A stretch of 47,116 nucleotides of DNA, from contig JAZUJW010000009.1 of NCBI GenBank assembly GCA_045642925.1, positions 1-47,116 of the forward strand, written 5' to 3'. Source of the stretch: Firm-04 sp045642925. GTDB lineage: Bacteria > Bacillota > Clostridia > Oscillospirales > Ruminococcaceae. The notes under the pieces are model-generated. The model was not told where the DNA came from. It saw nothing but the letters and a program-made list of their open reading frames with translations, and searched no databases. The position numbers and the translations under genes were made by a program. Every line of letters starts with the position of its first letter. Position 1 is the first letter of the stretch. Of this stretch, positions 24,861 through 34,242 are shown piece by piece.

Positions 24861-24885
24861 GTTCCACACAGGAGGATTTTCACCC

Positions 24886-26169
24886 ATGAAAGTATTGGTA
24901 GTCGGCGGAGGCGGCCGTGAACACGCCATCATCATGAAACTCGCAGAAAGCAAGCGCGTCACAAAACTCTACTGCGCTCCGGGCAACGGCGGCATTGCAA
25001 AATATGCGGAATGCTTCCCTGTCAAGGCAACCGATTTAGACGGAATGCTTGCACTTGCGAAGAAACTGGCAGTTGACTGGGTATTTGTAGCACCCGATGA
25101 CCCGCTGGTACTCGGCATGGCAGACATGATGCGCGAAAACGGTTTCCATGTCTTTGGCCCATCCAAAGCCGCTGCCATCATCGAAGGCAGCAAGGTCTTC
25201 TCGAAAAACCTTATGAAAAAATACGGCATTCCGACTGCCGCTTACGAAGTATTCACCGAAGCTGACAAGGCAATTGCCTACATCAAAGCACAGAACAGCT
25301 ATCCGACCGTTGTCAAGGCGGATGGTCTGGCACTCGGCAAGGGCGTTATCATCGCGCAGAATGAACAGGAAGCTGTCGATGCTGTCCACTCTATCATGGA
25401 GGACAAAATTTTTGGCGAAAGCGGTTCACAGCTTGTCGTGGAAGAATTTCTGACTGGCCCTGAAGTATCCGTCCTCTCGTTTACGGACGGCAAAACCGTC
25501 TGCCCGATGATTTCCTCCATGGACCACAAGCGTGCATTGGATGGCGACAACGGCAAGAATACGGGCGGTATGGGTACGGTTTCCCCGAACCCCTACTACA
25601 CTGCCGACATTGCAAAGCAGTGCATGGAAGAGATCTTCCTGCCGACCATGAACGCCATGAACGCCGAAAACCGCAGTTTCCACGGCTGTCTGTACTTCGG
25701 TCTGATGCTGACACCCAAGGGACCGAAGGTCATTGAATACAACTGCCGCTTTGGTGACCCCGAAACACAGGTCGTTCTGCCGATGCTCGAAAATGACCTG
25801 CTGGATATCATGGAAGCGACCGAAAATCAAACCCTCGATACCCTGCCGATGACATGGAAAACAGGCGCTTGTGCCTGCGTCATTCTGGCAAGCGGCGGCT
25901 ATCCCGAAAAGTATGAAACAGGCAAAGAAATCTTTGGTCTGGATGAAAAAGGACAGTGCACGGGCGCTGCTGTTTATCATGCAGGCACGAAGCTTTCAGA
26001 GGATGGCAAGCTCCTGACCGCAGGCGGCAGAGTCCTCGGTGTCACCGCCTCCGCAGACGATTTGCAGTCTGCACTCGACAAGGCATATGCAGCAGTCAAG
26101 GGCATTTCCTTCGAAAAAATGCACTGCCGCACCGATATCGGTCAGCGTGCTCTGGCTGCCAATAAATAA
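24886..26169 (+). CDS. purD: GAR synthetase (PurD)
   Basis: ATP-grasp ligase joining glycine to phosphoribosylamine. 427 aa, the family norm. It opens MKVLVVGGGGREHAIIMKL, then shows FGPSKAAAIIEGSK with the flexible loop, TVVKADGLALGKGVIIA (ATP-grasp), MKRALDGDNGKNTGGMG-type (DHKRALDGDNGKNTGGMG) and YNCRFGDPETQ (metal ligands). ATG 24886 follows AGGAGG. This is the last recognisable pur gene; purB, purL/Q/S and purK are absent from the window. Confidence 0.96.
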   Translation: MKVLVVGGGGREHAIIMKLAESKRVTKLYCAPGNGGIAKYAECFPVKATDLDGMLALAKKLAVDWVFVAPDDPLVLGMADMMRENGFHVFGPSKAAAIIEGSKVFSKNLMKKYGIPTAAYEVFTEADKAIAYIKAQNSYPTVVKADGLALGKGVIIAQNEQEAVDAVHSIMEDKIFGESGSQLVVEEFLTGPEVSVLSFTDGKTVCPMISSMDHKRALDGDNGKNTGGMGTVSPNPYYTADIAKQCMEEIFLPTMNAMNAENRSFHGCLYFGLMLTPKGPKVIEYNCRFGDPETQVVLPMLENDLLDIMEATENQTLDTLPMTWKTGACACVILASGGYPEKYETGKEIFGLDEKGQCTGAAVYHAGTKLSEDGKLLTAGGRVLGVTASADDLQSALDKAYAAVKGISFEKMHCRTDIGQRALAANK

Positions 26170-26199
26170 CGCACGCATTTTGCGGATTGGAGGCTGATT

Positions 26200-27069
26200 A
26201 TGTCCCAAAAAAACAAAAAAGAGAAAACCGCCAAAGCCCCCAAAGAAAAAGTCTACAAGGACGAACCCATCCGACCATATACCGTACTGGACTGTATGCA
26301 CCTTGGTCTGATCGGCAACCTCCTGTTTGTGGCATTCATTATCATCTGTCTGATTTATTATTACAGTTTGGCGAAAGACGGAAATTACTTCTTTCTGTTT
26401 GAATTCGTTGCATACGGCGTAGAGATCACAGGCTTTGTCATGTTTTCGCTCGCCGTCATCTGGCTCGACCGTCTGGTTCGCGCACGACGTCCCATGAAAA
26501 TACTCCTGCTGATTTATATTGTTGTGGAAGTCCTGCTGATGCTGATGGAATTCCAGCTTTTGTTCCCGCATTGGTATACAGGTCTTTCACTTCCCATGAC
26601 CATCGCACATTCGCTATTCTCGGCAGTTGTCATGTTTTCCATGCTGTCGCTCGACCCGCAGAACAAGAATCTGGAAGCCTTTGTCATCATCGGCTGTACC
26701 ATTATTCTGGCTGGAATGTTTTTGGGACTTGCAGGATACCATGTATATGCAAGTGTCCTGACGAACGCCTTTGCGTACATTTTCTTCTTTGCAGCGATGA
26801 AAAACCGTCTGCGGATCGAAGAAATGGAAATTGACTGTTACGGCGACCAAGCCAAAGTCAAATCATTCTCCTCCACCATGTTTGCAGATGTCCCGCTGAT
26901 GGAGGAAAAAGACCAGAACGAAAACGTATCCATCAAGAAAAAAGTCTCAAGCCTTCGCAACCAGCTTTCTTCCGAAGAACAGGTCATCCTGACCGATACG
27001 GAAGAAAAGTTCGAATACGAATTCGGTGTGGAGGATGACAACGAAGACGATGAGGATGCAGAAGAATGA
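26200..27069 (+). CDS. Six-helix membrane protein with charged tails, unknown function
   Basis: 289 aa, unrecognised. A Lys-rich N-terminus (MSQKNKKEKTAKAPKEKVYK) precedes about six membrane helices between residues 35 and 205 (LLFVAFIIICLIYYYS, EITGFVMFSLAVIWL, ILLLIYIVVEVLLMLM, AFVIIGCTIILAGMFLGLAG, LTNAFAYIFFFAAM). The long cytosolic tail ends in an acidic run (EDDNEDDEDAEE). ATG 26200 follows GGAGG. The last codons overlap the uvrC start (ATGA, 27066), so the two are translationally coupled. Confidence 0.75.
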   Translation: MSQKNKKEKTAKAPKEKVYKDEPIRPYTVLDCMHLGLIGNLLFVAFIIICLIYYYSLAKDGNYFFLFEFVAYGVEITGFVMFSLAVIWLDRLVRARRPMKILLLIYIVVEVLLMLMEFQLLFPHWYTGLSLPMTIAHSLFSAVVMFSMLSLDPQNKNLEAFVIIGCTIILAGMFLGLAGYHVYASVLTNAFAYIFFFAAMKNRLRIEEMEIDCYGDQAKVKSFSSTMFADVPLMEEKDQNENVSIKKKVSSLRNQLSSEEQVILTDTEEKFEYEFGVEDDNEDDEDAEE

Positions 27070-28952
27070 ATCCCAGATTGCCGTTTCTGCAAGCCAAAAC
27101 CGCCGTGCTGACAACTTCGCCCGGCGTGTATATCATGAAAAATGCGCAGAATAAGATTATTTATATCGGCAAAGCGAAAAATCTCCGCAACCGCGTGACC
27201 AGCTATTTCCGTGACCATCCTGACCATACTGTCAAAACGGCAAGGATGGTGTCGCAGGTCTATGACTACGATTTCATCGTCACGGGTTCGGAATACGAAG
27301 CGCTTGTACTGGAATGTTCCCTCATCAAACAGCATCAGCCGCCCTACAACATCCTGCTGAAGGATGACAAAGGCTATCACTATATCCGCATCTCAAACGG
27401 CACATTTCCGCGCATTACCGCAGAAGTCAATACCGAAGCGGACGGGCAGTACCTCGGCCCGTATATGAGTGGTTTCACCACAAAGCAGACCGTCAACACA
27501 GTCAACCGCCTGTTCCGTCTGCCGACCTGCAATAAACCGTTTCCTGAATCCTTCCGCAAAGGCAGACCGTGCCTGAATTTCCATATCGGACAATGCATGG
27601 GCGTCTGCCGCGGAAATATCTCCGCAGGCATCTACCGCGAAGCCGTCAATGATGCGATTCAATTCATCAAAAGCGGCGGCGAAAAAACCATTCCGATACT
27701 GGAAAAGCGCATGAATGATGCCGCAGAACGCCTTGAATTCGAAGAAGCCGCACGTCTGCGTGACCGCATTGCCGCCATTCGCAAGGCAGGAGAACATCAG
27801 GACATCATGGATGCCGTGCGTGTGGATACAGATGCCGTGGCAATGGCATCTTCTGCAAGCAGTACCGTCATTTCCGTACTCATGTACCGTGACGGCAGAC
27901 TCTCCGACCAGGCAACCTTCCAAATCTCCGCAGATGCCCTCTCAGAGCATCCGCTGGACGAATTCCTGCCGCAGTATTACAGCACCAAAAGCGGCATGGA
28001 CTTACCGAAAATCATTCTGGTGGAACAGATGCCCGAAGAAGCAGAATTACTCTGCGACCTGCTGAGTAAACGGGCGGCACATTCTGTCACACTGGAACAG
28101 CCGCAGAAAGGTCTGCGGCATCGCCTCGTCATGAAAGCAAAGCAAAATGCAGGCGAAAAACTTTCGATGCAATCAGGACGCACAGGCAAAGAACTGCTGG
28201 CTGTCGAAGAACTCGGCAGAGTGCTGGGACTGCCCCGCCCGCCCATGCGCATCGAAGCTTACGATATCTCGAATCTATCCTCTGCGGCAATGGTCGCGGG
28301 CATGGTGGTATTCGAAAGCGGCAGACCGCTGAAATCAGCGTACCGCCGCTTCTCTATCAAGGAACTGAATCTCCAGAATGACTACGCTTCCATGCAGGAA
28401 GTCATTCGCCGCCGCCTGAACGAATACCGCACCGCACAGGATACCCAAAGCGAAACGGAACGCGCTCTGAACGCTTTCGCTACGCTTCCTGACCTCATTC
28501 TGCTGGATGGCGGCAGAGGTCATGTCGCCGCCATCGCACCGATTCTCAAGGAATTCGGTCTGCCGATTCCGCTGTACGGCATGGTGAAAGACCAGAAGCA
28601 CCGCACACGCGCCATTGCGACCAACGGCGGCGAAATCGCACTGCGGGAACAGCAGGCGGCATTTGCACTGCTGACACGCATTCAGGACGAAGTTCACCGC
28701 TTCGCCATCACCTACATGAAAACCAAACACACCAAAAGCGCCTATGCGCTGACACTCACTGCCGTCAAGGGCATTGGAGAGAAGAAAGCGCAAAAACTCC
28801 TTTTCACGTATAAAACCCGTGCCCAACTCAAAGCGGCAACGGTAGAGGCGCTCGCCAAAACAGCAGGTGTCAATATGGACACCGCGGCAGAACTGCATCG
28901 TGTGATCGCAGAACTGCCTGACGACTCATCATCAAGTTCTCAACCACAGTAA
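27066..28952 (+). CDS. uvrC: Excinuclease ABC subunit C (UvrC)
   Basis: Nuclease that makes both incisions in nucleotide excision repair with UvrA/UvrB. 628 aa, full length. In order: a GIY-YIG domain (SPGVYIMKNAQNKIIYIGKA, residues about 18-95), a Cys-containing stretch (FHIGQCMGVCRG), the UVR motif (MNDAAERLEFEEAARLRDRI, about 215-235), the RNase H-like nuclease (EAYDISNLSSAAMVAGMVVF; LILLDGGRGHV) and C-terminal helix-hairpin-helix repeats (VKGIGEKKAQKLL; KTAGVNMDTA). It starts within the preceding gene's stop. Confidence 0.97.
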   Translation: MNPRLPFLQAKTAVLTTSPGVYIMKNAQNKIIYIGKAKNLRNRVTSYFRDHPDHTVKTARMVSQVYDYDFIVTGSEYEALVLECSLIKQHQPPYNILLKDDKGYHYIRISNGTFPRITAEVNTEADGQYLGPYMSGFTTKQTVNTVNRLFRLPTCNKPFPESFRKGRPCLNFHIGQCMGVCRGNISAGIYREAVNDAIQFIKSGGEKTIPILEKRMNDAAERLEFEEAARLRDRIAAIRKAGEHQDIMDAVRVDTDAVAMASSASSTVISVLMYRDGRLSDQATFQISADALSEHPLDEFLPQYYSTKSGMDLPKIILVEQMPEEAELLCDLLSKRAAHSVTLEQPQKGLRHRLVMKAKQNAGEKLSMQSGRTGKELLAVEELGRVLGLPRPPMRIEAYDISNLSSAAMVAGMVVFESGRPLKSAYRRFSIKELNLQNDYASMQEVIRRRLNEYRTAQDTQSETERALNAFATLPDLILLDGGRGHVAAIAPILKEFGLPIPLYGMVKDQKHRTRAIATNGGEIALREQQAAFALLTRIQDEVHRFAITYMKTKHTKSAYALTLTAVKGIGEKKAQKLLFTYKTRAQLKAATVEALAKTAGVNMDTAAELHRVIAELPDDSSSSSQPQ

Positions 28953-28964
28953 GGGGGATTGCAA

Positions 28965-29945
28965 ATGGAACCACTGAAGCTGAAAGCGGCTTTTCAAAAT
29001 TATCTCTGGGGCGGTACCCGTCTGCGAGACGACTTCGACAAGCCCTGTGATTTTGACCGTATTGCAGAAAGCTGGGAGCTTTCCTGCCATGAAGACGGTC
29101 TGACCACCATCACCAACGGTGTCAACAAAGGCATGACACTCAAAGAATATCTCGAACAGGACTGGGAACTGCTTGTCGGTTCCGGTGCGGCAGAATACAC
29201 GTCCTTCCCCGTCCTCATTAAGCTGATCGATGCCTGTCAGGACTTGAGCGTGCAGGTGCATCCCGATGACCGCTATGCCCGTCTGCACGAAAACGGCGAA
29301 AACGGCAAAACAGAATGCTGGTATGTTGTAGACTGCGTCCCCGGCGCGGCACTCGCTTACGGCTTCAATCGTGAACTCACACGTGAAGAATTCCAGAGCC
29401 ACATTCTGGACGGCACGCTGCTGGATTATGTACGGCTTGTCCCCGTCCATAAGGGCGATGTATTCTTCATCGAAGCAGGTACTCTTCATGCCATCGGCGC
29501 AGGCATCCTGATTGCCGAGATCCAGCAGAATTCCAATGTCACCTACCGCATTTTTGACTACGAACGCACTGGTGAAGACGGACATACCAGAGAACTGAAC
29601 ATCGACAAGGCGCTGGATGTCACCAAAACATGGGCAGCACCGCCCCGCATGAAGCGTCCGCCTGTGCGCTATGACGGCTACACCTCAACGGTCATTGCGG
29701 ACTGCCAGTATTTCACCACATGGGAACTGGACATCGAAAAGGAAGCCAATTTTGAAGAAAGTGCAGGTCTTTCCTACACGCATCTGCTTGTCACAGACGG
29801 CGAAGGCGTTCTGGTCTATGACGGCGGCGTGACCATGCCGCTGAAAAAAGGCGATTCCGTATTCCTGCCTGCAAATTTCGGCGCATATTCCCTTCGCAGT
29901 CCGTTCTGCACGATTCTTGCAACGCGCACCCTTCCCCACGCATAA
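28965..29945 (+). CDS. manA: Mannose-6-phosphate isomerase, type I (short Firmicute form)
   Basis: Zn-dependent interconversion of mannose-6-P and fructose-6-P. 326 aa, as for the B. subtilis ManA/Pmi group. Two cupin halves: the Zn-binding VQVHPDDRYAR (HxH-like, about residue 92), the Glu/His in KTECWYVVD and EAGTLHAIGAG, and NSNVTYRIFDYERTG near the active site. ATG 28965 follows AAGGGGGAT; it trails uvrC by 12 bp. With the ROK kinase next door it suits use of mannose released from mannans. Confidence 0.94.
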   Translation: MEPLKLKAAFQNYLWGGTRLRDDFDKPCDFDRIAESWELSCHEDGLTTITNGVNKGMTLKEYLEQDWELLVGSGAAEYTSFPVLIKLIDACQDLSVQVHPDDRYARLHENGENGKTECWYVVDCVPGAALAYGFNRELTREEFQSHILDGTLLDYVRLVPVHKGDVFFIEAGTLHAIGAGILIAEIQQNSNVTYRIFDYERTGEDGHTRELNIDKALDVTKTWAAPPRMKRPPVRYDGYTSTVIADCQYFTTWELDIEKEANFEESAGLSYTHLLVTDGEGVLVYDGGVTMPLKKGDSVFLPANFGAYSLRSPFCTILATRTLPHA

Positions 29946-30008
29946 CTTCCCCTCAAATTCGCTGCCGATCGCGCAGTGTATCATCAAAAATCAAAGGAGT
30001 TTATCTGC

Positions 30009-30962
30009 ATGAAGTATTATGTCGGCATTGACCTCGGCGGCACCAACATCGTCGCCGGCGTGGTCGATGAAAATTACACCATCCTCACGAAGGCATCCCG
30101 CAAAACCAACTGCCCGCGTCCTGCGGAAGAAATCGCAAGCGACATGGCAGCCGTTGCACTGGAAGCCATCGAACAGGCTGGTCTGAAGCCTGAACAGGTC
30201 GAGTGGATCGGTGTTGGTACGCCCGGTATCGCAAACTCGTCCACAGGCATCATCGAGTATTCCAACAACCTTGGTTTTGTCAACACACCCATGGTCAAAT
30301 GGATCTCCGAAAAAACAGGTCGTCCCGCATTCATCGAGAACGATGCCAACGCAGCCGCATACGGCGAATATGTCGCAGGTGCAGCAAAGGGCGCGAAGAA
30401 TGCAGTCTGCATCACGCTTGGCACAGGTGTCGGCGGCGGCATCATCATTGATGGCAAAATTTATTCCGGTTCGAATTTCGCAGGCGCAGAACTTGGTCAC
30501 ACTGTCATGAACATTGACGGCCCGCAGTGCACCTGCGGCAGAAAGGGCTGCTTTGAGGTCTACTCCTCCGCAACCGGTCTGATTCGCATGACACGCGAAG
30601 CTATGGAAGCACATCCGGAAAGCATCATGCATCAGGCTGCCGCAGAACACGGCAAGGTTTCTGCACGCACCGCATTTGACTGTATGCGCAAAGGCGATGC
30701 CGCAGCAAAGGAAGTTGTCGATTTCTACATTCGCTGTCTGGCAGCCGGCATCACCAATGCCATCAACATTTTCCAGCCGGATGTTCTCTGCATTGGCGGC
30801 GGTGTCTGCAACGAAGGCGATGCACTGCTGCTGCCCGTCAAGGAACTGGTCGCAAAGGAAGTCTACACCAGAAATTCCGAAAAGAATGCACAAATCGTCA
30901 TTGCAAAGCTTGGCAATGACGCCGGCATTATCGGTGCGGCATTCCTTGGCAAAGCTATCTGA
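30009..30962 (+). CDS. ROK-family sugar kinase (probable glucokinase)
   Basis: Phosphorylates glucose or a related hexose with ATP. 317 aa. The N-terminal ATP phosphate loop is GIDLGGTNIVAGVVD; substrate motifs are IENDANAAAYGEY and LGTGVGGGIIIDG; the ROK signature plus zinc site is GHTVMNIDGPQCTCGRKGCF (His, three Cys). ATG 30009 has AAAGGAG about 11 nt ahead. It lies 63 bp after manA in the same direction; fructokinase or N-acetylmannosamine kinase specificity cannot be excluded. Confidence 0.92.
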   Translation: MKYYVGIDLGGTNIVAGVVDENYTILTKASRKTNCPRPAEEIASDMAAVALEAIEQAGLKPEQVEWIGVGTPGIANSSTGIIEYSNNLGFVNTPMVKWISEKTGRPAFIENDANAAAYGEYVAGAAKGAKNAVCITLGTGVGGGIIIDGKIYSGSNFAGAELGHTVMNIDGPQCTCGRKGCFEVYSSATGLIRMTREAMEAHPESIMHQAAAEHGKVSARTAFDCMRKGDAAAKEVVDFYIRCLAAGITNAINIFQPDVLCIGGGVCNEGDALLLPVKELVAKEVYTRNSEKNAQIVIAKLGNDAGIIGAAFLGKAI

Positions 30963-30980
30963 TTCCCAAATCAAACAAAT

Positions 30981-31022
30981 AAAAGTCCCCCTGCTTCCAT
31001 TCAGGAAACAGGGGGACATTCT
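30981..31022. terminator. Bidirectional terminator between the ROK kinase and the dockerin gene
   Basis: GTCCCCCTG (30985-30993) pairs with CAGGGGGAC (31009-31017). On the minus strand TTTTATTTG follows, serving the convergent dockerin gene; on the plus strand ATTCTT follows the kinase. Confidence 0.8.
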
Positions 31023-31043
31023 TATCTATCCCAATTTCTTTTC

Positions 31044-32033
31044 TTACTTCAGATATGTTTCTTCCACATTCGGTTTGTCTTCCAATGGCTCACCTGACAA
31101 ATTGACTTTCGGTCTTGCGATCATATACCGATTCGCCTTGTATTCCAGCGTATTCTGCTGCTGCCAGCCGAAGCCTTTTTCAAATGCAGCGCTTTCTGTA
31201 ATGATCGTATCCATCTCTGCCTTTTCCAGATCTGTCCGAATCTGCACGGTTTTTGTCACAGCAATGGTATTGTCATCGCGTGTTCTGGTCAGCACGATCT
31301 CCGCCTTGCCTTCGAACAGTTTCATATCTTGCTGTACCAACGACAAATAAGACTGTTTGCTGTCCATGCCAATGACATCACCATAAATACTGAAATGCAC
31401 TTCCTGCGGCAGATACGTCATTCCGTTCATAATATGCGGTGTACTGAGTTCCGGCTTATTCGGATCCAGTTCGATATTCAGCAATGTGATACAATCGTTT
31501 GTATTGGTCAAATCGACATCGAGTGCAACGGTATGCCGTTCGTGTTCGTTGGTGATCCACCACTCCAAACGCGACAAATGGGATTTTTCCATCACAATGC
31601 TTCCATCGTCCCGCGCAGGACGTCTGATTGCTTCACCTGGCTTGTACTGGATGCAGACAGGCACCATATCAAATTCCAATTTTTCTGGTTCTGCCACAGT
31701 GGTTTGCGCAATCGGTTCTTCCTCAATCGGCAGTTTCGCAATCAGGCGCATTTGTGTATTCAAGTCTTTGCTGTCCAGTTCGCCATTATCATCCAAGTCA
31801 GCATTTTCCAGCCCTTTTTCGTTGATGCTGACAAAGTCTTCTGAAATATAGCGTGACAAAAGAACAAGGTCACACACATTCAGTACGCCATCGCAATTCA
31901 CATCACCTGCAACTTGCAGATATGCACTGGCAGTCAGACTCATGATAGAGGACAGCAGTACAACTGCCCCTGTCAGAAAGCCCAGCTTTTTTTGCGCACT
32001 GCTTTCTCCTCTCTGTCTATTCATAATTCCCAT
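31044..32033 (-). CDS. Secreted protein with N-terminal dockerin and unknown C-terminal module
   Basis: Predicted cellulosomal or cell-surface subunit, 329 aa. The start ATG 32033 lies 10 nt after GAGGGG; further upstream ATGs lie in the leader. A signal peptide (KKLGFLTGAVVLLSSIMSLT, cut near ASA) is followed at once by a dockerin: loops DVNCDGVLNVCD and DLDDNGELDSKD, both canonical. The rest (about residues 110-329) is beta-rich and matches no family I know; it shares short patches with the neighbour at 32425 (LSRLEWWI, FSIYGDV, NLSGEPLEDKP). An N-terminal dockerin is less usual than a C-terminal one. Transcribed from its own promoter. Confidence 0.85.
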   Translation of the reverse strand: MGIMNRQRGESSAQKKLGFLTGAVVLLSSIMSLTASAYLQVAGDVNCDGVLNVCDLVLLSRYISEDFVSINEKGLENADLDDNGELDSKDLNTQMRLIAKLPIEEEPIAQTTVAEPEKLEFDMVPVCIQYKPGEAIRRPARDDGSIVMEKSHLSRLEWWITNEHERHTVALDVDLTNTNDCITLLNIELDPNKPELSTPHIMNGMTYLPQEVHFSIYGDVIGMDSKQSYLSLVQQDMKLFEGKAEIVLTRTRDDNTIAVTKTVQIRTDLEKAEMDTIITESAAFEKGFGWQQQNTLEYKANRYMIARPKVNLSGEPLEDKPNVEETYLK

Positions 32034-32120
32034 AAAGTCAATTCCCCTCAAACTTTTCCCAAAGCATTTGCCGTGGTACGCGGCAAAAAATAAAAATAAA
32101 CAACAACAATAATTGCCAGA

Positions 32121-32146
32121 ATATGCCATTTTCATTTCTGGCATAT
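32121..32146 (-). promoter_or_regulatory. Perfect 8-bp hairpin at the predicted 5' end of the dockerin-gene mRNA
   Basis: ATATGCCA (32121-32128) pairs with TGGCATAT (32139-32146). The predicted start of transcription is near 32144, so the hairpin would form the very 5' end and may protect the message. Confidence 0.5.
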
Positions 32147-32150
32147 CATT

Positions 32151-32179
32151 ATATTACCACAGTTTAGACTCAATGTCAA
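32151..32179 (-). promoter_or_regulatory. Promoter of the dockerin gene at 31044
   Basis: Minus strand: TTGACA (32179-32174), a 17-bp spacer, TAATAT (32156-32151). Confidence 0.7.
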
Positions 32180-32380
32180 AAGCCGTAGCGACCAGTTTCG
32201 GCGCACACGGTAAAAAAAAAGCTGGTTTTCTCTTGTTTTCTCCCGCTTTCTTCCATTTTCAATGTATTGCGTTTGAATAGATGTAATGGACATTTCTCAA
32301 TCAAAAGTAACGAAATTGCGTGCGAAAAATATTGTAAAAGGACAATTTTCATTTTATCACACGCGCAATATAACATACAA

Positions 32381-32414
32381 AAAGCGCCTGCCGTTTTCAT
32401 GCGGCAGACGCTTT
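32381..32414 (-). terminator. Terminator of the dockerin gene at 32425
   Basis: Stem AAGCGcCTGCCG (32382-32393) with CGGCAGaCGCTT (32402-32413), one mismatch, followed on the minus strand by TTTTT. It starts about 10 nt after the stop codon. Confidence 0.85.
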
Positions 32415-32424
32415 GAAAATCCCA

Positions 32425-33786
32425 TTACTGGAATTCGCCATAAATTGTATCAGGTACCACAATGGGTTCCATGTCGGGGATGTAAGCATCAACGCCATCC
32501 GTATTGTTATCCCATTTACCATCTACCAGATCGAAGCAATTCTGAAGAACATATATTTTATCTTCCTCATCCATCAAATAGTTGAAAGTATCAAATTCTA
32601 CTTCTTCCACTAATACATTTTCAAGAAGCGTTATTGAGCCGTCAGGATTGAGCTTATTGACATCGCCGTAGAAAGCAACGTTCATATGATACATTCCGGC
32701 GATAATATCCTCATCCAGTTCTTCTTCCCATTCCACTGCATCAGACGAGATACGGAGCATTGCACAACAGCCATCCACAAATGCGCCATTCTGCCAGAAA
32801 GGATACAAGTCAACTTCCTGTCCAACGCTGTCCGGATCCGTGCAGTCTGTCACAACCATTTTCTTCACTGAAACAATTTCTGTAGAAGGCTTCTTGGAAA
32901 GCGTACCGCCGCTCAGATTCAATCTCAGCCACGAAATCGGCTTGGTACGTGCAACAGCATCGATCCAATCATAATCCATTCTTGCCATGTCAAAACAATT
33001 CGTCACAAACTCGAAATGATCGCCCAAGGTGTGGAGCGTTCCCGACCAGTCCTCTTTCAACAGTCCCAATGTCCACTCCGACTGAATCAGTCCTCTATTC
33101 GCTAATGCATCGGCAAATTCCTGCGCATCATAGCCTTGCCTACGACCGTTGGCATTCAGTTCCATATTGCCATACAGCGTGTAATTAAAATACTGGAAAT
33201 ACGATGCACGCCATGTTCTTGACGCTGTGCCGTCCTCCAATAGTTCTGCATCGCGCTCCATATCGGACAGCGCACTGATGGGCAGATCCAGATGACAGAT
33301 TTCGACCGGCTGTTTTGCATTGCGCACATCCAGATTCAAGTCGATGGTCTGCACTGCGGAATTTGCACCCCATTGGTACTCTACACGGGTCAATTTTGAG
33401 ATTTCCACAATATCATCAAGACCATATTGTGCAAAATATGCGGCACGCTCTGCGTCCGTAGGCGGCTGGTAAACCAGTGTTACCGGTACAGTATCAGGAA
33501 CCGGCTTTTCGACAGGCGGCAATCCAGCGATTTTATTCAGTTGTCCGTTCACATCATTGACAGTCAGTCTGCCGTCACTGTCAACGTCTGCATTTGCCAC
33601 ACCCTGTTCTGATAAAATAATCTTATCTTCTGCGACAAAGCGTGACAACAATATCACGTCATTAATATTGACAATTTCGTTGCAGTCCACATCGCCTGCA
33701 AGCGTGACTGCCGCAGATGCGGGCATCGTCGCAACAGATGTCATCAACACCGCCGCACTCAAGAAAGATGCAATTGTTTTCCTCAT
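32425..33786 (-). CDS. Secreted protein with N-terminal dockerin and unknown module (paralogue)
   Basis: 453 aa, predicted cellulosome-associated. Signal peptide MRKTIASFLSAAVLMTSVAT (cut near ASA), then a dockerin with loops DVDCNEIVNIND (Glu in place of the usual Gly at position 6) and DVDSDGRLTVND. The remaining 350 residues are beta-rich and unassigned. Patches shared with the 31044 gene (LTRVEYQWG / LSRLEWWI; YTLYGNM / FSIYGDV; LNLSGGTLSKKP / VNLSGEPLEDKP) mark them as diverged paralogues. Another acidic repeat-like part (YHMNVAFYGDVNKLN) suggests the module is partly duplicated within the protein. ATG 33786 follows AAGGAGA. Confidence 0.85.
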   Translation of the reverse strand: MRKTIASFLSAAVLMTSVATMPASAAVTLAGDVDCNEIVNINDVILLSRFVAEDKIILSEQGVANADVDSDGRLTVNDVNGQLNKIAGLPPVEKPVPDTVPVTLVYQPPTDAERAAYFAQYGLDDIVEISKLTRVEYQWGANSAVQTIDLNLDVRNAKQPVEICHLDLPISALSDMERDAELLEDGTASRTWRASYFQYFNYTLYGNMELNANGRRQGYDAQEFADALANRGLIQSEWTLGLLKEDWSGTLHTLGDHFEFVTNCFDMARMDYDWIDAVARTKPISWLRLNLSGGTLSKKPSTEIVSVKKMVVTDCTDPDSVGQEVDLYPFWQNGAFVDGCCAMLRISSDAVEWEEELDEDIIAGMYHMNVAFYGDVNKLNPDGSITLLENVLVEEVEFDTFNYLMDEEDKIYVLQNCFDLVDGKWDNNTDGVDAYIPDMEPIVVPDTIYGEFQ

Positions 33787-33858
33787 AAATAATCAATCTC
33801 CTTCATACATTTGTTGGTTCATTTGATAAGCGTCGCAATAAATTTTTGCAGTAGGTTT

Positions 33859-33887
33859 AGTATACCATATTGGGGATGTAAATTCAA
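33859..33887 (-). promoter_or_regulatory. Promoter of the dockerin gene at 32425
   Basis: Minus strand: TTGAAT (33887-33882), a 17-bp spacer, TATACT (33864-33859), about 75 nt ahead of the start codon. Confidence 0.65.
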
Positions 33888-34062
33888 AAGGCTTCCATGT
33901 CGGTATTTGTAACGGTTTGTTAAATAGCAGCGGTTTATCTATGTAATGCTTTCGTTTTCTCACGTTTTCACCTGCATACGTTTTGTCCCGCTTTCCAAGC
34001 ATATATGCCATAAAATATACACATTTACGGGAAAAATATTTTTTGCAGGAGTCATTTTCATT

Positions 34063-34242
34063 TTAAGGCAACACCGCACAGAGCTGGTGGTGCAAATACG
34101 CAGTCAGATTTTTCGTCAGATTGTACAGAAATGATGCCGCTGGGCTGACGCCCAGCAAAGAATTTCTGTGCAAGATGGCGGAAAATCTGCAAGTAGATGT
34201 GCCGCCAAGCCGTAAGGCGTGCTTTGTGCGGTTTTGCCTTAA
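34063..34242. mobile_element. 180-bp MITE-like element, TTAA-flanked, complete copy
   Basis: The ends are inverted repeats: AAGGCAACACCGCACAGAGC (34065-34084) against the reverse complement of 34221-34240, matching at 18 of 20 positions. TTAA flanks both ends (34063-34066 and 34239-34242), as a target duplication would. The interior is highly foldable: GCTGGGC/GCCCAGC hairpin, nested within ACAGAAAT/ATTTCTGT and CAGATTTT/AAAATCTG. No transposase or convincing ORF is present. A near-identical stretch recurs at 46977-47116. Confidence 0.8.
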
